Source: Pseudomonas aestuarii
Lineage (GTDB): Bacteria; Pseudomonadota; Gammaproteobacteria; Pseudomonadales; Pseudomonadaceae
Assembly (NCBI RefSeq): GCF_027988105.1
Contig: NZ_JAQJZJ010000001.1
Coordinates: forward strand, 186,001-250,000
Direction of reading: 5' to 3'
DNA length: 64,000 nucleotides
Shown: one piece after another, positions 54,878 through 64,000 of the stretch
Numbering within the stretch: the stretch's first letter is position 1
Layout: every line of letters begins with the position of its first letter
Notes under the pieces: model-generated
Told to the model about the DNA's origin: nothing
What the model saw: the letters and a program-made list of their open reading frames with translations, nothing else
Database searches by the model: none
Made by a program: the position numbers and the translations under genes

Positions 54878-55327
54878 ATGGAACTGATCCTGCTGGAAAA
54901 AATCGCCAACCTGGGCAACCTGGGCGATAAAGTGAACGTTAAGGCCGGTTACGGCCGTAACTTCCTGCTGCCATTCGGCAAAGCTACCGCTGCAACCGCT
55001 GCCAACGTGGCTACGTTTGAAGCGCGTCGCGCCGAATTGGAACAGCTGGCTGCCGATAAGAAAGCATCTGCTGAAACTCGCGCCGCTCAGTTGGCTGAAC
55101 TGGAAGTCACCATCACCGCTACCGCGGGCGATGAGGGCAAGCTGTTCGGCTCCATCGGTACGCACGACATCGCTGATGCCCTGACCGCCTCTGGCGTGGA
55201 AGTGGCCAAGGCTGAAGTGCGTCTGCCGAACGGTACCATTCGCCAGATTGGCGAATACGACGTGGCTGTGCACCTGCACTCCGACGTTGAAGCGACCGTC
55301 CGCGTCGTTGTGGTTGCAGCAGTCTAA
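54878..55327 (+). CDS. rplI: 50S ribosomal protein L9
   Basis: L9 stabilises the L1-stalk base and reading-frame maintenance. The 149-residue protein has the N-terminal domain [32 protein letters not shown], a long connecting helix and the C-terminal RNA-binding domain ([15 protein letters not shown]). Last gene of the rpsF operon, closed by a strong terminator. Confidence 0.98.
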   Translation: MELILLEKIANLGNLGDKVNVKAGYGRNFLLPFGKATAATAANVATFEARRAELEQLAADKKASAETRAAQLAELEVTITATAGDEGKLFGSIGTHDIADALTASGVEVAKAEVRLPNGTIRQIGEYDVAVHLHSDVEATVRVVVVAAV

Positions 55328-55389
55328 GAGCCTCGCTCTGAAGCTAGCCGCTCAACGGGCTTGCGCTTAGGTGCAAGGCCGTTAACATC

Positions 55390-55430
55390 GGGCACGGCAT
55401 TGCGCAAGCGATGCCGTGCCCTTTGTTTTT
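55390..55430 (+). terminator. intrinsic terminator after rplI
   Basis: GGGCACGGCAT (55390-55400) pairs perfectly with ATGCCGTGCCC (55411-55421), 10-nt loop, followed by TTTGTTTTT. It ends the ribosomal operon 44 nt before dnaB. Confidence 0.9.
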
Positions 55431-55473
55431 CAATTCTCGATTTTTAGTGCAGCCGATTTTTGCCCAGAGCCCT

Positions 55474-56868
55474 ATGAACGACATCAGCATTCCCGAGCAA
55501 TACGACCTGCAAACCTCCGCCTTGAAAGTGCCGCCGCACTCGATCGAGGCCGAGCAAGCCGTGCTGGGTGGCCTGATGCTCGACAACAACGCCTGGGAGC
55601 GGGTGCTCGATGCGGTATCCGATGGCGATTTCTATCGACACGACCACCGCCTGATCTTTCGCGCCATCTACAAGCTGGCCGAGCGTAACCACCCCTTCGA
55701 CGTGGTCACCGTGTCCGAGCAGTTGGACAAGGAGGGGCAGCTGTCGCAAGTCGGGGGCTTGGCCTATCTGGGCGAACTGGCGAAGAACATTCCGTCGGTG
55801 GCCAACATCAAGGCCTATGCGCAGATCATCCGTGAGCGTGCCACCCTGCGTCAGCTGATCGGCATCAGCGGCGAGATCGCCGACAGTGCCTATGCCCCGC
55901 AGGGCCGCACCGGCGAGGAAATTCTCGACGAGGCCGAACGACTGATCTTCCAGATCGCCGAGGCGCGGCCGAAGAGCGGCGGCCCGGTAGGGATCAACGA
56001 CATCCTGGTCAAGGCCATCGACCGCATCGACACCCTGTTCAACTCGGGCGATGCGATCACCGGCCTGTCCACCGGCTTCACCGATCTGGATGCGCAGACC
56101 AGCGGCCTGCAGCCCGCGGACCTGGTCATCGTCGCCGGCCGACCGTCCATGGGTAAGACCACCTTCGCCATGAACCTGGTGGAGAACGCCGTGTTGCGCA
56201 GCGACAAGGCGATCGTGGTGTACTCGCTGGAGATGCCGTCGGATTCCATCGTCATGCGGATGCTGGCCTCGCTCGGCCGTATCGATCAGACCAAGGTGCG
56301 TGCCGGCCGTCTGGATGACGACGATTGGCCGCGCCTGACCTCGGCGGTCAATCTGCTCAATGATCGCAAGCTGTTCATCGACGACACCGCCGGCATCTCG
56401 CCATCGGAGATGCGTGCGCGGACCCGGCGCCTGGCCCGTGAGCACGGCGAGATCGGCATGATCATGGTCGACTACCTGCAGTTGATGCAGATTCCAGGCT
56501 CCAGCAGCGACAGTCGGGTCAACGAGATCTCCGAGATTTCCCGTTCGCTCAAGGCCCTGGCCAAGGAATTCAATTGCCCAGTGATCGCCCTGTCGCAGCT
56601 CAACCGTTCCTTGGAGCAGCGCCCGAACAAGCGCCCGATCAACTCCGACTTGCGCGAGTCCGGGGCGATCGAGCAAGACGCCGACATCATCATGTTCGTC
56701 TATCGCGACGAGGTGTATCACCCGGAAACCGAGCTCAAGGGTGTGGCCGAGATCATCATCGGCAAGCAGCGTAACGGCCCGATCGGCACCACGCGCCTGG
56801 CCTTTCTCGGCAAGTATTCGCGCTTCGAGAACCTGGCGCCGGGCAGCTATCAGTTCGACGAGGACTGA
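55474..56868 (+). CDS. dnaB: replicative DNA helicase DnaB
   Basis: DnaB is the hexameric 5'-3' helicase of the replication fork. The 464-residue protein has an N-terminal primase-interacting domain (PHSIEAEQAVLGGLMLDN) and a RecA-like motor with Walker A GRPSMGKTTFAMNL, Walker B MIMVDYLQLM and the ALSQLNRSLEQRPNKRP sensor. No intein is present. The ATG at 55474 gives the family N-terminus. Confidence 0.98.
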   Translation: MNDISIPEQYDLQTSALKVPPHSIEAEQAVLGGLMLDNNAWERVLDAVSDGDFYRHDHRLIFRAIYKLAERNHPFDVVTVSEQLDKEGQLSQVGGLAYLGELAKNIPSVANIKAYAQIIRERATLRQLIGISGEIADSAYAPQGRTGEEILDEAERLIFQIAEARPKSGGPVGINDILVKAIDRIDTLFNSGDAITGLSTGFTDLDAQTSGLQPADLVIVAGRPSMGKTTFAMNLVENAVLRSDKAIVVYSLEMPSDSIVMRMLASLGRIDQTKVRAGRLDDDDWPRLTSAVNLLNDRKLFIDDTAGISPSEMRARTRRLAREHGEIGMIMVDYLQLMQIPGSSSDSRVNEISEISRSLKALAKEFNCPVIALSQLNRSLEQRPNKRPINSDLRESGAIEQDADIIMFVYRDEVYHPETELKGVAEIIIGKQRNGPIGTTRLAFLGKYSRFENLAPGSYQFDED

Positions 56869-56916
56869 GCCTGCAGCAGGGTGAGTGCATGTTCTTGCCG
56901 AGTAGGATCAATAACA

Positions 56917-56955
56917 ACGGGCGGCCAGTGGTTAAACTGGTCGCCCGTTTTGTTT
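56917..56955 (+). terminator. intrinsic terminator after dnaB
   Basis: ACGGGCGGCCAGT (56917-56929) pairs with ACTGGTCGCCCGT (56936-56948), with one G-U wobble, followed by TTTGTTTT. The alr start is 24 nt after the stem. Confidence 0.85.
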
Positions 56956-56971
56956 TCAGGACATTCCGCCC

Positions 56972-58051
56972 ATGCGCCCCCTCGTCGCCACCATCGATCT
57001 TGCCGCCATCCGCCACAACTATGCCGTTGCCAAGCGCTGTGCGCCTGGCCGCCAGGCCTTTGCGGTGGTCAAGGCGAACGCCTACGGGCATGGCCTGGGC
57101 GAGGTGGTGGCGGCGCTGTCTGAGCAGGCCGATGGTTTTGCCGTGGCCTGCCTGGAGGAGGCGGTCGCGGTGCGGGCGCTGCATGCTGAGGCGCGGATCC
57201 TGTTGCTCGAAGGGTGTTTCGAGGCGGCGGAATATCAACTGGCGGCGCAATTGGGCCTGGATCTGGTGCTGCAGGGCGAACAGCAGGTGGCGGATTTTCT
57301 CGCGGCCAAGCTGAGTCGGCCGTTGAATATCTGGCTGAAGCTGGACAGCGGCATGCATCGCCTGGGCTTCAGCGAGCTGGGTCTGCGCACCTGGCATGCG
57401 CGCCTGCACGAGGCGGCGGCGGTGGCCGAGTTGAACCTGCTCAGCCACTTTGCCTGCGCCGACGAGCGTGGCCATGAAATGACCGAGCAGCAACTCGAGG
57501 CGTTCCTCGGCGTGCTCGACCTGGACTTTACCCAGCGCTCGCTGGCCAACTCGGCGGCCATTCTGACCATTCCGGCGGCGCACATGGATTGGTTGCGGCC
57601 GGGCATCATGCTCTACGGCGCCACGCCTTTTGCCGAGCTGGGGGCCGCCGAGCTGGGCCTGGAGCCGGCGATGACCCTGACGGCGCAGCTGATCGCCTGC
57701 CGCGAAGTGGCGGTGGGCGAAAGCGTCGGCTATGGCGCCGGCTGGCTGGCCCAGCGGCCGTCGCGCATCGGCACGGTGAGTTGCGGCTATGCCGATGGGT
57801 ATCCCCGTCATGCGCCGAGCGGGACGCCATTGCTGGTGCGCGGGCAGCGTGTGGCGCTGGCGGGGCGGGTGTCGATGGACATGCTGACGGTCGACCTGAC
57901 CGATCTGCCAGCCGCTCGGGTTGGCGATGAAGTGCAGCTGTGGGGCGCCCAATTGCCGGTGGATGAGGTGGCGCGGGCGGCCGGTACCATTGGCTATGAA
58001 CTGTTGAGCAAAGTCACCCAGCGCGTACCGCGGCGTTATCGCAACGCCTGA
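56972..58051 (+). CDS. alr: alanine racemase
   Basis: Alr makes D-alanine for peptidoglycan. The 359-residue PLP enzyme has the cofactor lysine in AVVKANAYGHGL (about residue 34), the catalytic tyrosine region SVGYGAGW and the RVSMDMLTVDLTDL block. Pseudomonads have this biosynthetic racemase next to dnaB and a catabolic one (DadX) elsewhere. It converges on the diguanylate cyclase gene with a 23-nt gap. Confidence 0.96.
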   Translation: MRPLVATIDLAAIRHNYAVAKRCAPGRQAFAVVKANAYGHGLGEVVAALSEQADGFAVACLEEAVAVRALHAEARILLLEGCFEAAEYQLAAQLGLDLVLQGEQQVADFLAAKLSRPLNIWLKLDSGMHRLGFSELGLRTWHARLHEAAAVAELNLLSHFACADERGHEMTEQQLEAFLGVLDLDFTQRSLANSAAILTIPAAHMDWLRPGIMLYGATPFAELGAAELGLEPAMTLTAQLIACREVAVGESVGYGAGWLAQRPSRIGTVSCGYADGYPRHAPSGTPLLVRGQRVALAGRVSMDMLTVDLTDLPAARVGDEVQLWGAQLPVDEVARAAGTIGYELLSKVTQRVPRRYRNA

Positions 58052-58074
58052 GCGGGTGCTGGCGACCTGGGCCA

Positions 58075-59982
58075 CTACAGGCCGCTGGTGACCTTGATCA
58101 CATCCAAATGCAGGCGTGTATTGCTGCTCAGTTCGCCGTCGTCGCCACACATGCACGAGCCTGAGCGGCCGCGGGCCTTGGCCTTGTACAGTGCCTCGTC
58201 GGCAGCCTTGTAGAGGCTGGCGAAGTGGCTGGCGTGCTGCGGGTAGAGGGCCGCGCCGATGCTGATGGTCACCGTCAGCGGTTCGGCACCATAGAATACC
58301 GGCTGCGCCAGTTCGGAAAGCAGGCGCTCGGCAATCTCGCGGGCGTGGCGTTCGGCCTCGTCGCCGCAGATCAGCACGGCGAACTCATCGCCGCCCAGGC
58401 GGGCCGCTGTATCGCCGCCGCGCACATGCTCGCGCAGGCGCAGGGCAATCACCTGCAGCATCAGGTCGCCGGCATCGTGGCCGAAGCGGTCGTTGATCGG
58501 CTTGAAATGGTCGAGGTCGATCAGCATCAATGCCACGCTTTCGCCGTGGCGCTCGGCGTGGGCCAGGGCGGTTTCGGTGCGTTCGACCAGGTAGCGGCGG
58601 TTGGGCAGTTCGGTCAGCGGATCGTGGAAGGCGGCGTGTTGCAGCTCCAGTTCGCGTTGCCGCAGTCGCTGGTTGCTCGCGGCCAGCTCGGCGGTGCGTT
58701 GTTCTACTGCACGCTGCAGCTCGTCGGCATTGTCCTGGGCCAGTGCCAGGCGTGCGGTCTTCTCGCGGTCGGCTTGTCTTAGTGCAGCGGCCTTTTCTTG
58801 CTTGAGCGTCTGGATGCGGTAGGCCAGGGCAAAGGAAAACAGGATGGTTTCTGCGGCGATCGACAACGGGAACAGGTAGGCGGTGAAGTTGTGCGGCTCG
58901 ATCAGCCCGGCCGCGCGCATCACCAGCACCACGGTGCTGCCGAGCACGGCGCCGTAGCCGAGCAGGTAGAAGCGCGCCGGGAAGAAACCCTGGCGACAGC
59001 GCACGCCAGCACTGAACAGGGCGGTGGGCACGGTGACGAGTGGGGTCAGGGCGATCAGCAGGGCGCCTTCGGCGCGATGGCCGAAGGCGTTGATCGCAAT
59101 GGCGATGAGATACAGCACGCAGCCGGCATTCAGCAGGCGATGCGGCCAGGTCAGTCCGCGTTTGGTGTAGAGCAGCTCCTGGGTGAAGCGCATGACGAAA
59201 ATGCCCCAGAGCGAGGGCAGGGTGATGCGATCCAGCCAGAAGGGCACGGCGCTGCCGGGCCACAGGTACTGGAAGCCATGGCCGGTCATGCTGAGGATGA
59301 ACACCAGCACGCAGGCGGTGGCCAGCACGTACCAGAGGTAAGCCTGGTCGCGCAGGGCAATCAGGATGAACAGGTTGTAGAGCAGCAGCGCCAGGATCAT
59401 CCCGTAGATCAGGCCGAAGCCGATATTCTCGTTGCTGGCCTGTTGCTCGAGGTCACCGAGTTGCCAGATGGTCAGCGGGAAGGAGTTGCCGGCGGGGTCG
59501 AGGCTGCGGAAGTACAGGGTCAGGGGATCTTCACTCAGCTCGGGGAGCTTGAAGACCATGCGTCTATAGGCGTAGTCACGGCCCTCGGCGTAGGGCGCCG
59601 CCGTGCCCGTGACGCGTTTGTGCCAGCCGCCCTGGCCATCGGGCAGGTAGAGTTGCAGGTTGTAGATGGTGATGCCGGCGTTTTCCAGCCACCACTGGCT
59701 GGGACTGTCCTGGCCGCGTTGCAGGGTCACCTTGACCCACCAGGGGTGGCGGCTCTGGCCTACGGTGGCGCGGCCATTTGCCGACTGAAAGCGGCTTTGC
59801 ACGGCGGGGTCGGCCATGTCGGCGATGCTCAGTTGCCCACCGACATCTTCCAGCAGTTCGATCCGTTCATTCAACAGCATGCCGCTGCTGGCGCTGTCGA
59901 GCAGGATGGTCGCCGCACTGGCCGTGGCGGGCAGGCAGCTCAGGCACAACAGTAGAATGAATGAGGAGACTATCCGCTGCAC
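58075..59982 (-). CDS. 7TMR-DISM diguanylate cyclase
   Basis: A ~635-residue inner-membrane protein that should make c-di-GMP. It has a signal peptide, a periplasmic 7TMR-DISM-type sensor domain (~30-180), seven transmembrane helices (~185-390), a coiled-coil linker and a C-terminal GGDEF domain. The signature ARLGGDEFAVL is intact and is preceded at the right distance by RGGD, matching the RxxD inhibitory site, so product feedback is likely. The GTG at 59982 is preferred because AAGAGG lies 8 nt before it; another GTG three codons upstream is possible. Orthologous by position to PA4929 of PAO1 (from memory). Confidence 0.92.
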   Translation of the reverse strand: MQRIVSSFILLLCLSCLPATASAATILLDSASSGMLLNERIELLEDVGGQLSIADMADPAVQSRFQSANGRATVGQSRHPWWVKVTLQRGQDSPSQWWLENAGITIYNLQLYLPDGQGGWHKRVTGTAAPYAEGRDYAYRRMVFKLPELSEDPLTLYFRSLDPAGNSFPLTIWQLGDLEQQASNENIGFGLIYGMILALLLYNLFILIALRDQAYLWYVLATACVLVFILSMTGHGFQYLWPGSAVPFWLDRITLPSLWGIFVMRFTQELLYTKRGLTWPHRLLNAGCVLYLIAIAINAFGHRAEGALLIALTPLVTVPTALFSAGVRCRQGFFPARFYLLGYGAVLGSTVVLVMRAAGLIEPHNFTAYLFPLSIAAETILFSFALAYRIQTLKQEKAAALRQADREKTARLALAQDNADELQRAVEQRTAELAASNQRLRQRELELQHAAFHDPLTELPNRRYLVERTETALAHAERHGESVALMLIDLDHFKPINDRFGHDAGDLMLQVIALRLREHVRGGDTAARLGGDEFAVLICGDEAERHAREIAERLLSELAQPVFYGAEPLTVTISIGAALYPQHASHFASLYKAADEALYKAKARGRSGSCMCGDDGELSSNTRLHLDVIKVTSGL

Positions 59983-60177
59983 TGCAAGCACCTCTTGTGC
60001 CCGGCACCGCTACCGATGGCAATCGCTCGAGTATAGCCATAAGTCTGCATGTGATCACAAATGCCGTGTGGCCGGCGCAGACCCGGGTACATGGGATTGT
60101 CCCAGTATCAGGGTCGGACTTGGTCAAATTTTGTGCTATATTCCGCGACCGTTTACTCCTGACATCTCGGTCATTTC

Positions 60178-62511
60178 ATGCACGCAGCCAAGCCGTTATT
60201 CGACTATCCAAAATACTGGGCCGAGTGCTTCGGCCCGGCGCCTTTCCTGCCGATGAGTCGGGAAGAGATGGATCAGCTTGGCTGGGACAGTTGCGACATC
60301 ATCATCGTCACCGGCGATGCCTATGTCGACCATCCGTCGTTCGGCATGGCGATCATCGGTCGCCTGCTCGAGTCCCAGGGCTTTCGGGTTGGCATCATTG
60401 CCCAGCCGGACTGGAGCAGCAAAGACGATTTCATGAAGCTCGGCGAGCCGAATCTGTTCTTCGGCGTCGCGGCCGGCAACATGGATTCGATGATCAACCG
60501 TTACACCGCCGACAAGAAAATCCGTTCCGACGATGCCTACACCCCTGGCGGTCTGGCCGGCAAGCGCCCGGATCGGGCCAGCCTGGTCTACAGCCAGCGC
60601 TGCAAGGAAGCCTACAAGCACGTGCCGATCGTGCTGGGCGGCATCGAGGCCTCGCTGCGGCGCATCGCCCACTACGATTACTGGCAGGACAAGGTCCGCC
60701 ACTCGATCCTGATCGACGCCTGTGCCGACATCCTGCTCTACGGCAACGCCGAGCGCGCCATCGTCGAAGTGGCCCAGCGCCTGTCCTACGGCCACAAGAT
60801 CGAAGACATCACCGATATTCGCGGTACCGCCTTTATCCGCCGCGATACGCCGGACGGCTGGATGGAAATTGACTCCAGCCGTATCGATCGACCGGGCAAG
60901 GTCGACAAGATCATCAACCCCTACGTGAATACCCAGGACACCCAGGCCTGCGCCATCGAGCAGGAAAAGGGCCCGCAGGACGATCCGAATGAGGCCAAGG
61001 TGGTGCAGTTGCTGCCGCACCCACGGCTGGAGCGCGACAAGACGGTCATTCGCCTGCCTTCATTCGAGAAGGTCCGCGCCGATTCGGTGTTGTATGCCCA
61101 CGCCAACCGTGTGCTGCACCTGGAAACCAACCCGGGTAACGCCCGCGCCCTGGTGCAGAAGCATGGCGAGGTGGATGTCTGGTTCACCCCGCCGCCCATC
61201 CCGATGACCACCGAAGAGATGGATTACGTGTTCGGCATGCCCTATGCGCGCGTGCCGCACCCGGCCTATGGCAAGGAAAAGATTCCGGCCTACGAGATGA
61301 TCCGCTTCTCGGTCAACATCATGCGTGGCTGCTTCGGCGGCTGTACCTTCTGCTCGATCACCGAGCACGAAGGACGGATCATCCAGAATCGTTCGGAAGA
61401 GTCGATCATCCGCGAGATCGAAGAGATCCGCGACAAGGTGCCGGGCTTTACCGGGGTGATCTCCGACCTCGGCGGGCCGACCGCCAACATGTACCGCATC
61501 GCCTGCAAGAGTCCGGAAATCGAATCCGCCTGCCGCAAGCCGTCCTGCGTGTTCCCCGGTATCTGCGAGAACCTCAACACCGACCACAGCTCGCTGATTC
61601 AGCTGTACCGCTCGGCCCGCGCCTTGCCGGGGGTGAAGAAGATCCTGATCGCCTCGGGCCTGCGTTACGACCTCGCCGTGGAGTCGCCGGAATACGTCAA
61701 GGAGCTGGTCACCCACCATGTCGGCGGTTACCTGAAGATTGCCCCGGAGCACACCGAGGAAGGCCCGCTGAACAAGATGATGAAACCGGGCATCGGCAGC
61801 TACGACAAGTTCAAGCGCATGTTCGAGAAGTATTCGAAAGAGGCGGGCAAAGAGCAGTACCTGATTCCCTACTTCATCGCCGCCCACCCCGGCACCAGCG
61901 ACGAGGACATGATGAACCTCGCCCTGTGGCTCAAGAGCAGCGGCTTCCGCGCCGACCAGGTGCAGGCCTTCTACCCCTCGCCGATGGCCACCGCCACCGC
62001 CATGTACCACTCGGGCAAGAACCCGCTACGCAAGGTCAGCTACAAGAGTGACGGCGTGCCTATCGTCAAGAGCGAGGCCCAGCGTCGCCTGCACAAGGCC
62101 TTCCTGCGTTACCACGACCCGAAAGGCTGGCCGATGCTGCGCGAGGCGCTGGAGCGCATGGGCCGCAGCGACCTGATCGGGCCGGGCAAGAACCAGTTGA
62201 TCCCGCTGCATCAGCCGGCCACCGACAGCTACCAGAGCGCGCGCCGCAAGAACTCCACCCCAGTCGGCAGCAAGAAGGTCGGCGGGGCCGCTGCGGCTCG
62301 CAGCCCGGGTGACAAGACCCGGCCGCTGCTGACTCAGCACACCGGTCTGCCGCCGCGCGACACTGGTGCCGCAGGCGGTAACCCCTGGGACAAGCGCGAG
62401 CAGGCCAAGGCCGCTGCCCAGGTGCGCAATCAGCAGGCTGCCAAGGAACGCGCCGATGCCGCCAAGGGCAAGGGCAAGAAGCCGGCGAAGAAGCCAGCCG
62501 TCCCGCGCTAA
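60178..62511 (+). CDS. YgiQ family radical SAM protein
   Basis: A 777-residue protein with an N-terminal B12-binding-like domain (~1-200), a radical SAM core with the CxxxCxxC motif in [13 protein letters not shown] (about residue 383-395) and a basic C-terminal tail rich in Lys, Ala and Pro. The reaction is unknown in this family. The length and the start [19 protein letters not shown] match the YgiQ group. It is divergent from the diguanylate cyclase gene and separated from the Hsp70 gene by a repeat-rich gap. Confidence 0.92.
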   Translation: MHAAKPLFDYPKYWAECFGPAPFLPMSREEMDQLGWDSCDIIIVTGDAYVDHPSFGMAIIGRLLESQGFRVGIIAQPDWSSKDDFMKLGEPNLFFGVAAGNMDSMINRYTADKKIRSDDAYTPGGLAGKRPDRASLVYSQRCKEAYKHVPIVLGGIEASLRRIAHYDYWQDKVRHSILIDACADILLYGNAERAIVEVAQRLSYGHKIEDITDIRGTAFIRRDTPDGWMEIDSSRIDRPGKVDKIINPYVNTQDTQACAIEQEKGPQDDPNEAKVVQLLPHPRLERDKTVIRLPSFEKVRADSVLYAHANRVLHLETNPGNARALVQKHGEVDVWFTPPPIPMTTEEMDYVFGMPYARVPHPAYGKEKIPAYEMIRFSVNIMRGCFGGCTFCSITEHEGRIIQNRSEESIIREIEEIRDKVPGFTGVISDLGGPTANMYRIACKSPEIESACRKPSCVFPGICENLNTDHSSLIQLYRSARALPGVKKILIASGLRYDLAVESPEYVKELVTHHVGGYLKIAPEHTEEGPLNKMMKPGIGSYDKFKRMFEKYSKEAGKEQYLIPYFIAAHPGTSDEDMMNLALWLKSSGFRADQVQAFYPSPMATATAMYHSGKNPLRKVSYKSDGVPIVKSEAQRRLHKAFLRYHDPKGWPMLREALERMGRSDLIGPGKNQLIPLHQPATDSYQSARRKNSTPVGSKKVGGAAAARSPGDKTRPLLTQHTGLPPRDTGAAGGNPWDKREQAKAAAQVRNQQAAKERADAAKGKGKKPAKKPAVPR

Positions 62512-62526
62512 CGGGTGTGACGGTTC

Positions 62527-62562
62527 GTAGGATGGGTTAGCCGCACAGCGGCGTAACCCACC
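62527..62562. repeat. GTAG-led inverted repeat (REP-like)
   Basis: After GTAG at 62527-62530, TGGGTTAGCCGC (62533-62544) is nearly complementary to GCGGCGTAACCCA (62548-62560), with one bulged G. The 5' GTAG is typical of REP sequences recognised by RAYT transposases. Confidence 0.7.
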
Positions 62563-62572
62563 GAGCAGTCTG

Positions 62573-62632
62573 TCGCGGCTAAAGCCTCTCCCGCGGGATT
62601 TACGGTGTATGTGCAAGGGGCTTTAGCTGCGA
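62573..62632. repeat. inverted repeat with 14-bp arms
   Basis: TCGCGGCTAAAGCC (62573-62586) and GGCTTTAGCTGCGA (62619-62632) are complementary but for one G-T wobble, flanking 32 bp. A repeat beginning CGCGGCTAAAGCC is, from memory, widespread in Pseudomonas intergenic DNA. Confidence 0.7.
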
Positions 62633-62669
62633 GCTTTTGCGCTGTTTAGAGTCCTGCCTTAACAGTCGG

Positions 62670-62734
62670 GTAGGGCGGGTGCAACCCGCCAGGGTAAAGG
62701 GTATGCAAGGCGCGGCGGGTTGCACCCGCCCTAC
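62670..62734. repeat. REPIN-like pair of inverted REP sequences
   Basis: A 21-bp arm at 62670-62690 (starting GTAGGGCGGGTGC) is exactly complementary to 62714-62734 (ending CCCGCCCTAC), with a 23-bp spacer. Each arm alone can fold GGCGGG against CCCGCC and carries the GTAG tetranucleotide at its outer end. This is the layout of a REPIN, a mobile doublet of REPs. Confidence 0.8.
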
Positions 62735-62754
62735 GTCTCTGTCCAGCGCTGCGC

Positions 62755-64000
62755 TCAGCCGTAACGCTTCTGCGCCTCGATGGCCAGGCCGCTGCCGATG
62801 CTGCCGAAGGTGTTGCCTTCCACATGGCGGGCGTTGGGCAGCATCGCCGCGACACTCTGGCGCAACGCCGGGATGCCGCTGGAGCCGCCGGTAAAGAACA
62901 CCGTATCGACCTGCTCGACGCTGACCCCGGCATCGCCGAGCAGTTGCGTCACGCTGGCGCGTACCCGTTCGAGCAGCGGCTCGATGGCGTTTTCAAACAG
63001 TTCGCGGGTCAATTCGGCAATCAGGCCAGGTTCTACCCGGCTCAGGTCGATAGGCCGGGCGTCCTCCTCGGTCAGGGCAATCTTGCTGTCTTCCACCTGC
63101 ATCGCCAGCCAATGGCCGTCGCGCCGCTCGATCAGCTTGAACAGGCGGTCGATGCCGATCGGGTCGAGGATGTCATAGCGCATGCTCTGCAACTGACGCT
63201 GCGACTGCGCCGAGTAGACCGCGTTGATGGTGTGCCAGGTGGCCAGGTTGAGGTGGGTGCTGGTGGGCATCGGCGCGGCGCTCTTCATCCGGCTGCCGTA
63301 ACCGAACAGCGGCATCACGCCCTGCAGGCTGAGTTGCTTGTCGAAGTCGGTGCCGCCGATGTGCACGCCGCCGGTGGCGAGGATGTCGTCATGCCGCTCG
63401 GCGACGCTGCGCCGCTCGGGCGCCAGGCGCACCAGGGAGAAGTCCGAGGTGCCGCCGCCGATGTCGACGATCAGCACCAGCTCCTCGCGGGCGATGCCCG
63501 ACTCGTAGTCAAAGGCCGCGGCGATCGGTTCGTACTGGAAGGACACGTCCTTGAAACCGAGTTTGTGCGCCACCGCCACCAGGGTGTTCTGCGCCTCCTG
63601 ATCGGCGAGCGGGTCGTCGTCGACGAAAAATACCGGGCGGCCGAGTACCACTTCCTCGAAGGGGCGCTGGGCCACGGCTTCGGCGCGAGTTTTCAGCTCG
63701 CCGATAAAGAACCCGAGCAGATCCTTGAACGGCAGGGCGCTGCCCAACACCGTGGTTTCGCTTTTCAGCAGCTTGGAACCGAGCAGGCTCTTCAGCGAGC
63801 GCATCAGTCGGCCTTCGTAACCTTCCAGGTATTCCTGCAGGGCCAGGCGGCCATAGACCGGGCGGCGCTCCTCAAGGTTGAAGAACACCACCGAGGGTAG
63901 GGTGATCTTGCCGTCTTCCAGTTCGATCAGGGGCTCGGCGTCGGGGCGCAGCCAGCCGACGGTGGAGTTGGAGGTGCCGAAGTCGATGCCGCAGGCGCGG
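62755..64000 (-). CDS. YegD-like Hsp70 family protein (5' end beyond window)
   Basis: An actin/Hsp70-fold ATPase, of which 414 codons are in the window. The frame runs to the right edge starting RACGIDFGTSNSTVGWL, so only a few N-terminal residues are missing. The phosphate loops GIDFGTSNS and VDIGGGTSDFSLVRL and the adenosine motif FFTGGSSGIPALRQ are intact. The C-terminal substrate-binding domain of DnaK is absent, as in E. coli YegD. Substrate unknown. The repeat cluster lies just beyond its stop codon. Confidence 0.92.
   Translation of the reverse strand, partial: RACGIDFGTSNSTVGWLRPDAEPLIELEDGKITLPSVVFFNLEERRPVYGRLALQEYLEGYEGRLMRSLKSLLGSKLLKSETTVLGSALPFKDLLGFFIGELKTRAEAVAQRPFEEVVLGRPVFFVDDDPLADQEAQNTLVAVAHKLGFKDVSFQYEPIAAAFDYESGIAREELVLIVDIGGGTSDFSLVRLAPERRSVAERHDDILATGGVHIGGTDFDKQLSLQGVMPLFGYGSRMKSAAPMPTSTHLNLATWHTINAVYSAQSQRQLQSMRYDILDPIGIDRLFKLIERRDGHWLAMQVEDSKIALTEEDARPIDLSRVEPGLIAELTRELFENAIEPLLERVRASVTQLLGDAGVSVEQVDTVFFTGGSSGIPALRQSVAAMLPNARHVEGNTFGSIGSGLAIEAQKRYG

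Overview
This window is core chromosome of a GC-rich gammaproteobacterium, almost certainly a Pseudomonas in the broad sense. Gene order matches, from memory, the Pseudomonas aeruginosa PAO1 segment running leftwards from opmH/tolC and thiC through parE/parC, serB, fimX, psd, motAB, orn, mutL-miaA-hfq-hflXKC, purA, rnr, rpsF-rpsR-rplI, dnaB and alr. Family hallmarks support this, including a 271-residue RhdA-type rhodanese, a FimX-type degenerate GGDEF/EAL protein and ParC with wild-type Ser87/Glu91. I see no prophage, insertion sequence, CRISPR array, toxin-antitoxin pair or defence island.

Layout. 1-6.6 kb: the 5' part of a TolC-like outer-membrane channel gene (minus), then a TPP riboswitch driving thiC and the thiamine-precursor permease cytX; a DUF3298 lipoprotein (minus) converges on cytX and overlaps it. 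5.5-14.1 kb: a long plus-strand run, nudF-DUF1249-cpdA-yqiA-parE-(phytase-like esterase)-(retropepsin-like protease)-parC, with several start/stop overlaps. 14.1-17.6 kb: a four-gene MCE/Mla-type lipid-transport cassette (permease with a fused STAS-like domain, ATPase, MCE protein, lipoprotein). 17.7-28.3 kb: an AhpA/YtjB-like membrane protein, serB, fimX, a degenerate PilZ-like protein, psd, a rhodanese and an HDOD protein. 28.4-33.9 kb: motA-motB, rsgA, a membrane-anchored methyltransferase, orn and queG.

34-44 kb: nnr-tsaE-amiB-mutL-miaA-hfq-hflX-hflK-hflC, the pseudomonad form of the widely conserved amiB-mutL-miaA-hfq superoperon, with two genes overlapping their neighbours by 4 bp. 44.2-49.1 kb: a DUF2065 membrane peptide, hisZ, purA and a chemoreceptor. 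A tRNA-Leu(CAG) gene (minus) with a clear promoter and a bidirectional terminator separates these from rnr-rlmB, the ribosomal operon rpsF-rpsR-DUF2232-rplI, dnaB and alr. The window ends with a membrane diguanylate cyclase (minus), a YgiQ radical SAM protein and a truncated YegD-like Hsp70 (minus).

The least explained material is intergenic: an 80-bp element with perfect 12-bp terminal inverted repeats (17699-17778), a CCCTCAT heptamer array next to the fimX stop codon (20761-20809), and three inverted-repeat families, including a REPIN-like pair, packed between ygiQ and the Hsp70 gene (62527-62734). Among proteins, the most interesting are the MCE cassette, the PilZ-like protein lacking an RxxxR motif, the membrane methyltransferase inserted between rsgA and orn, and the acidic linker of the AhpA-like protein. 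I found no clear candidate for a wholly new biological system.
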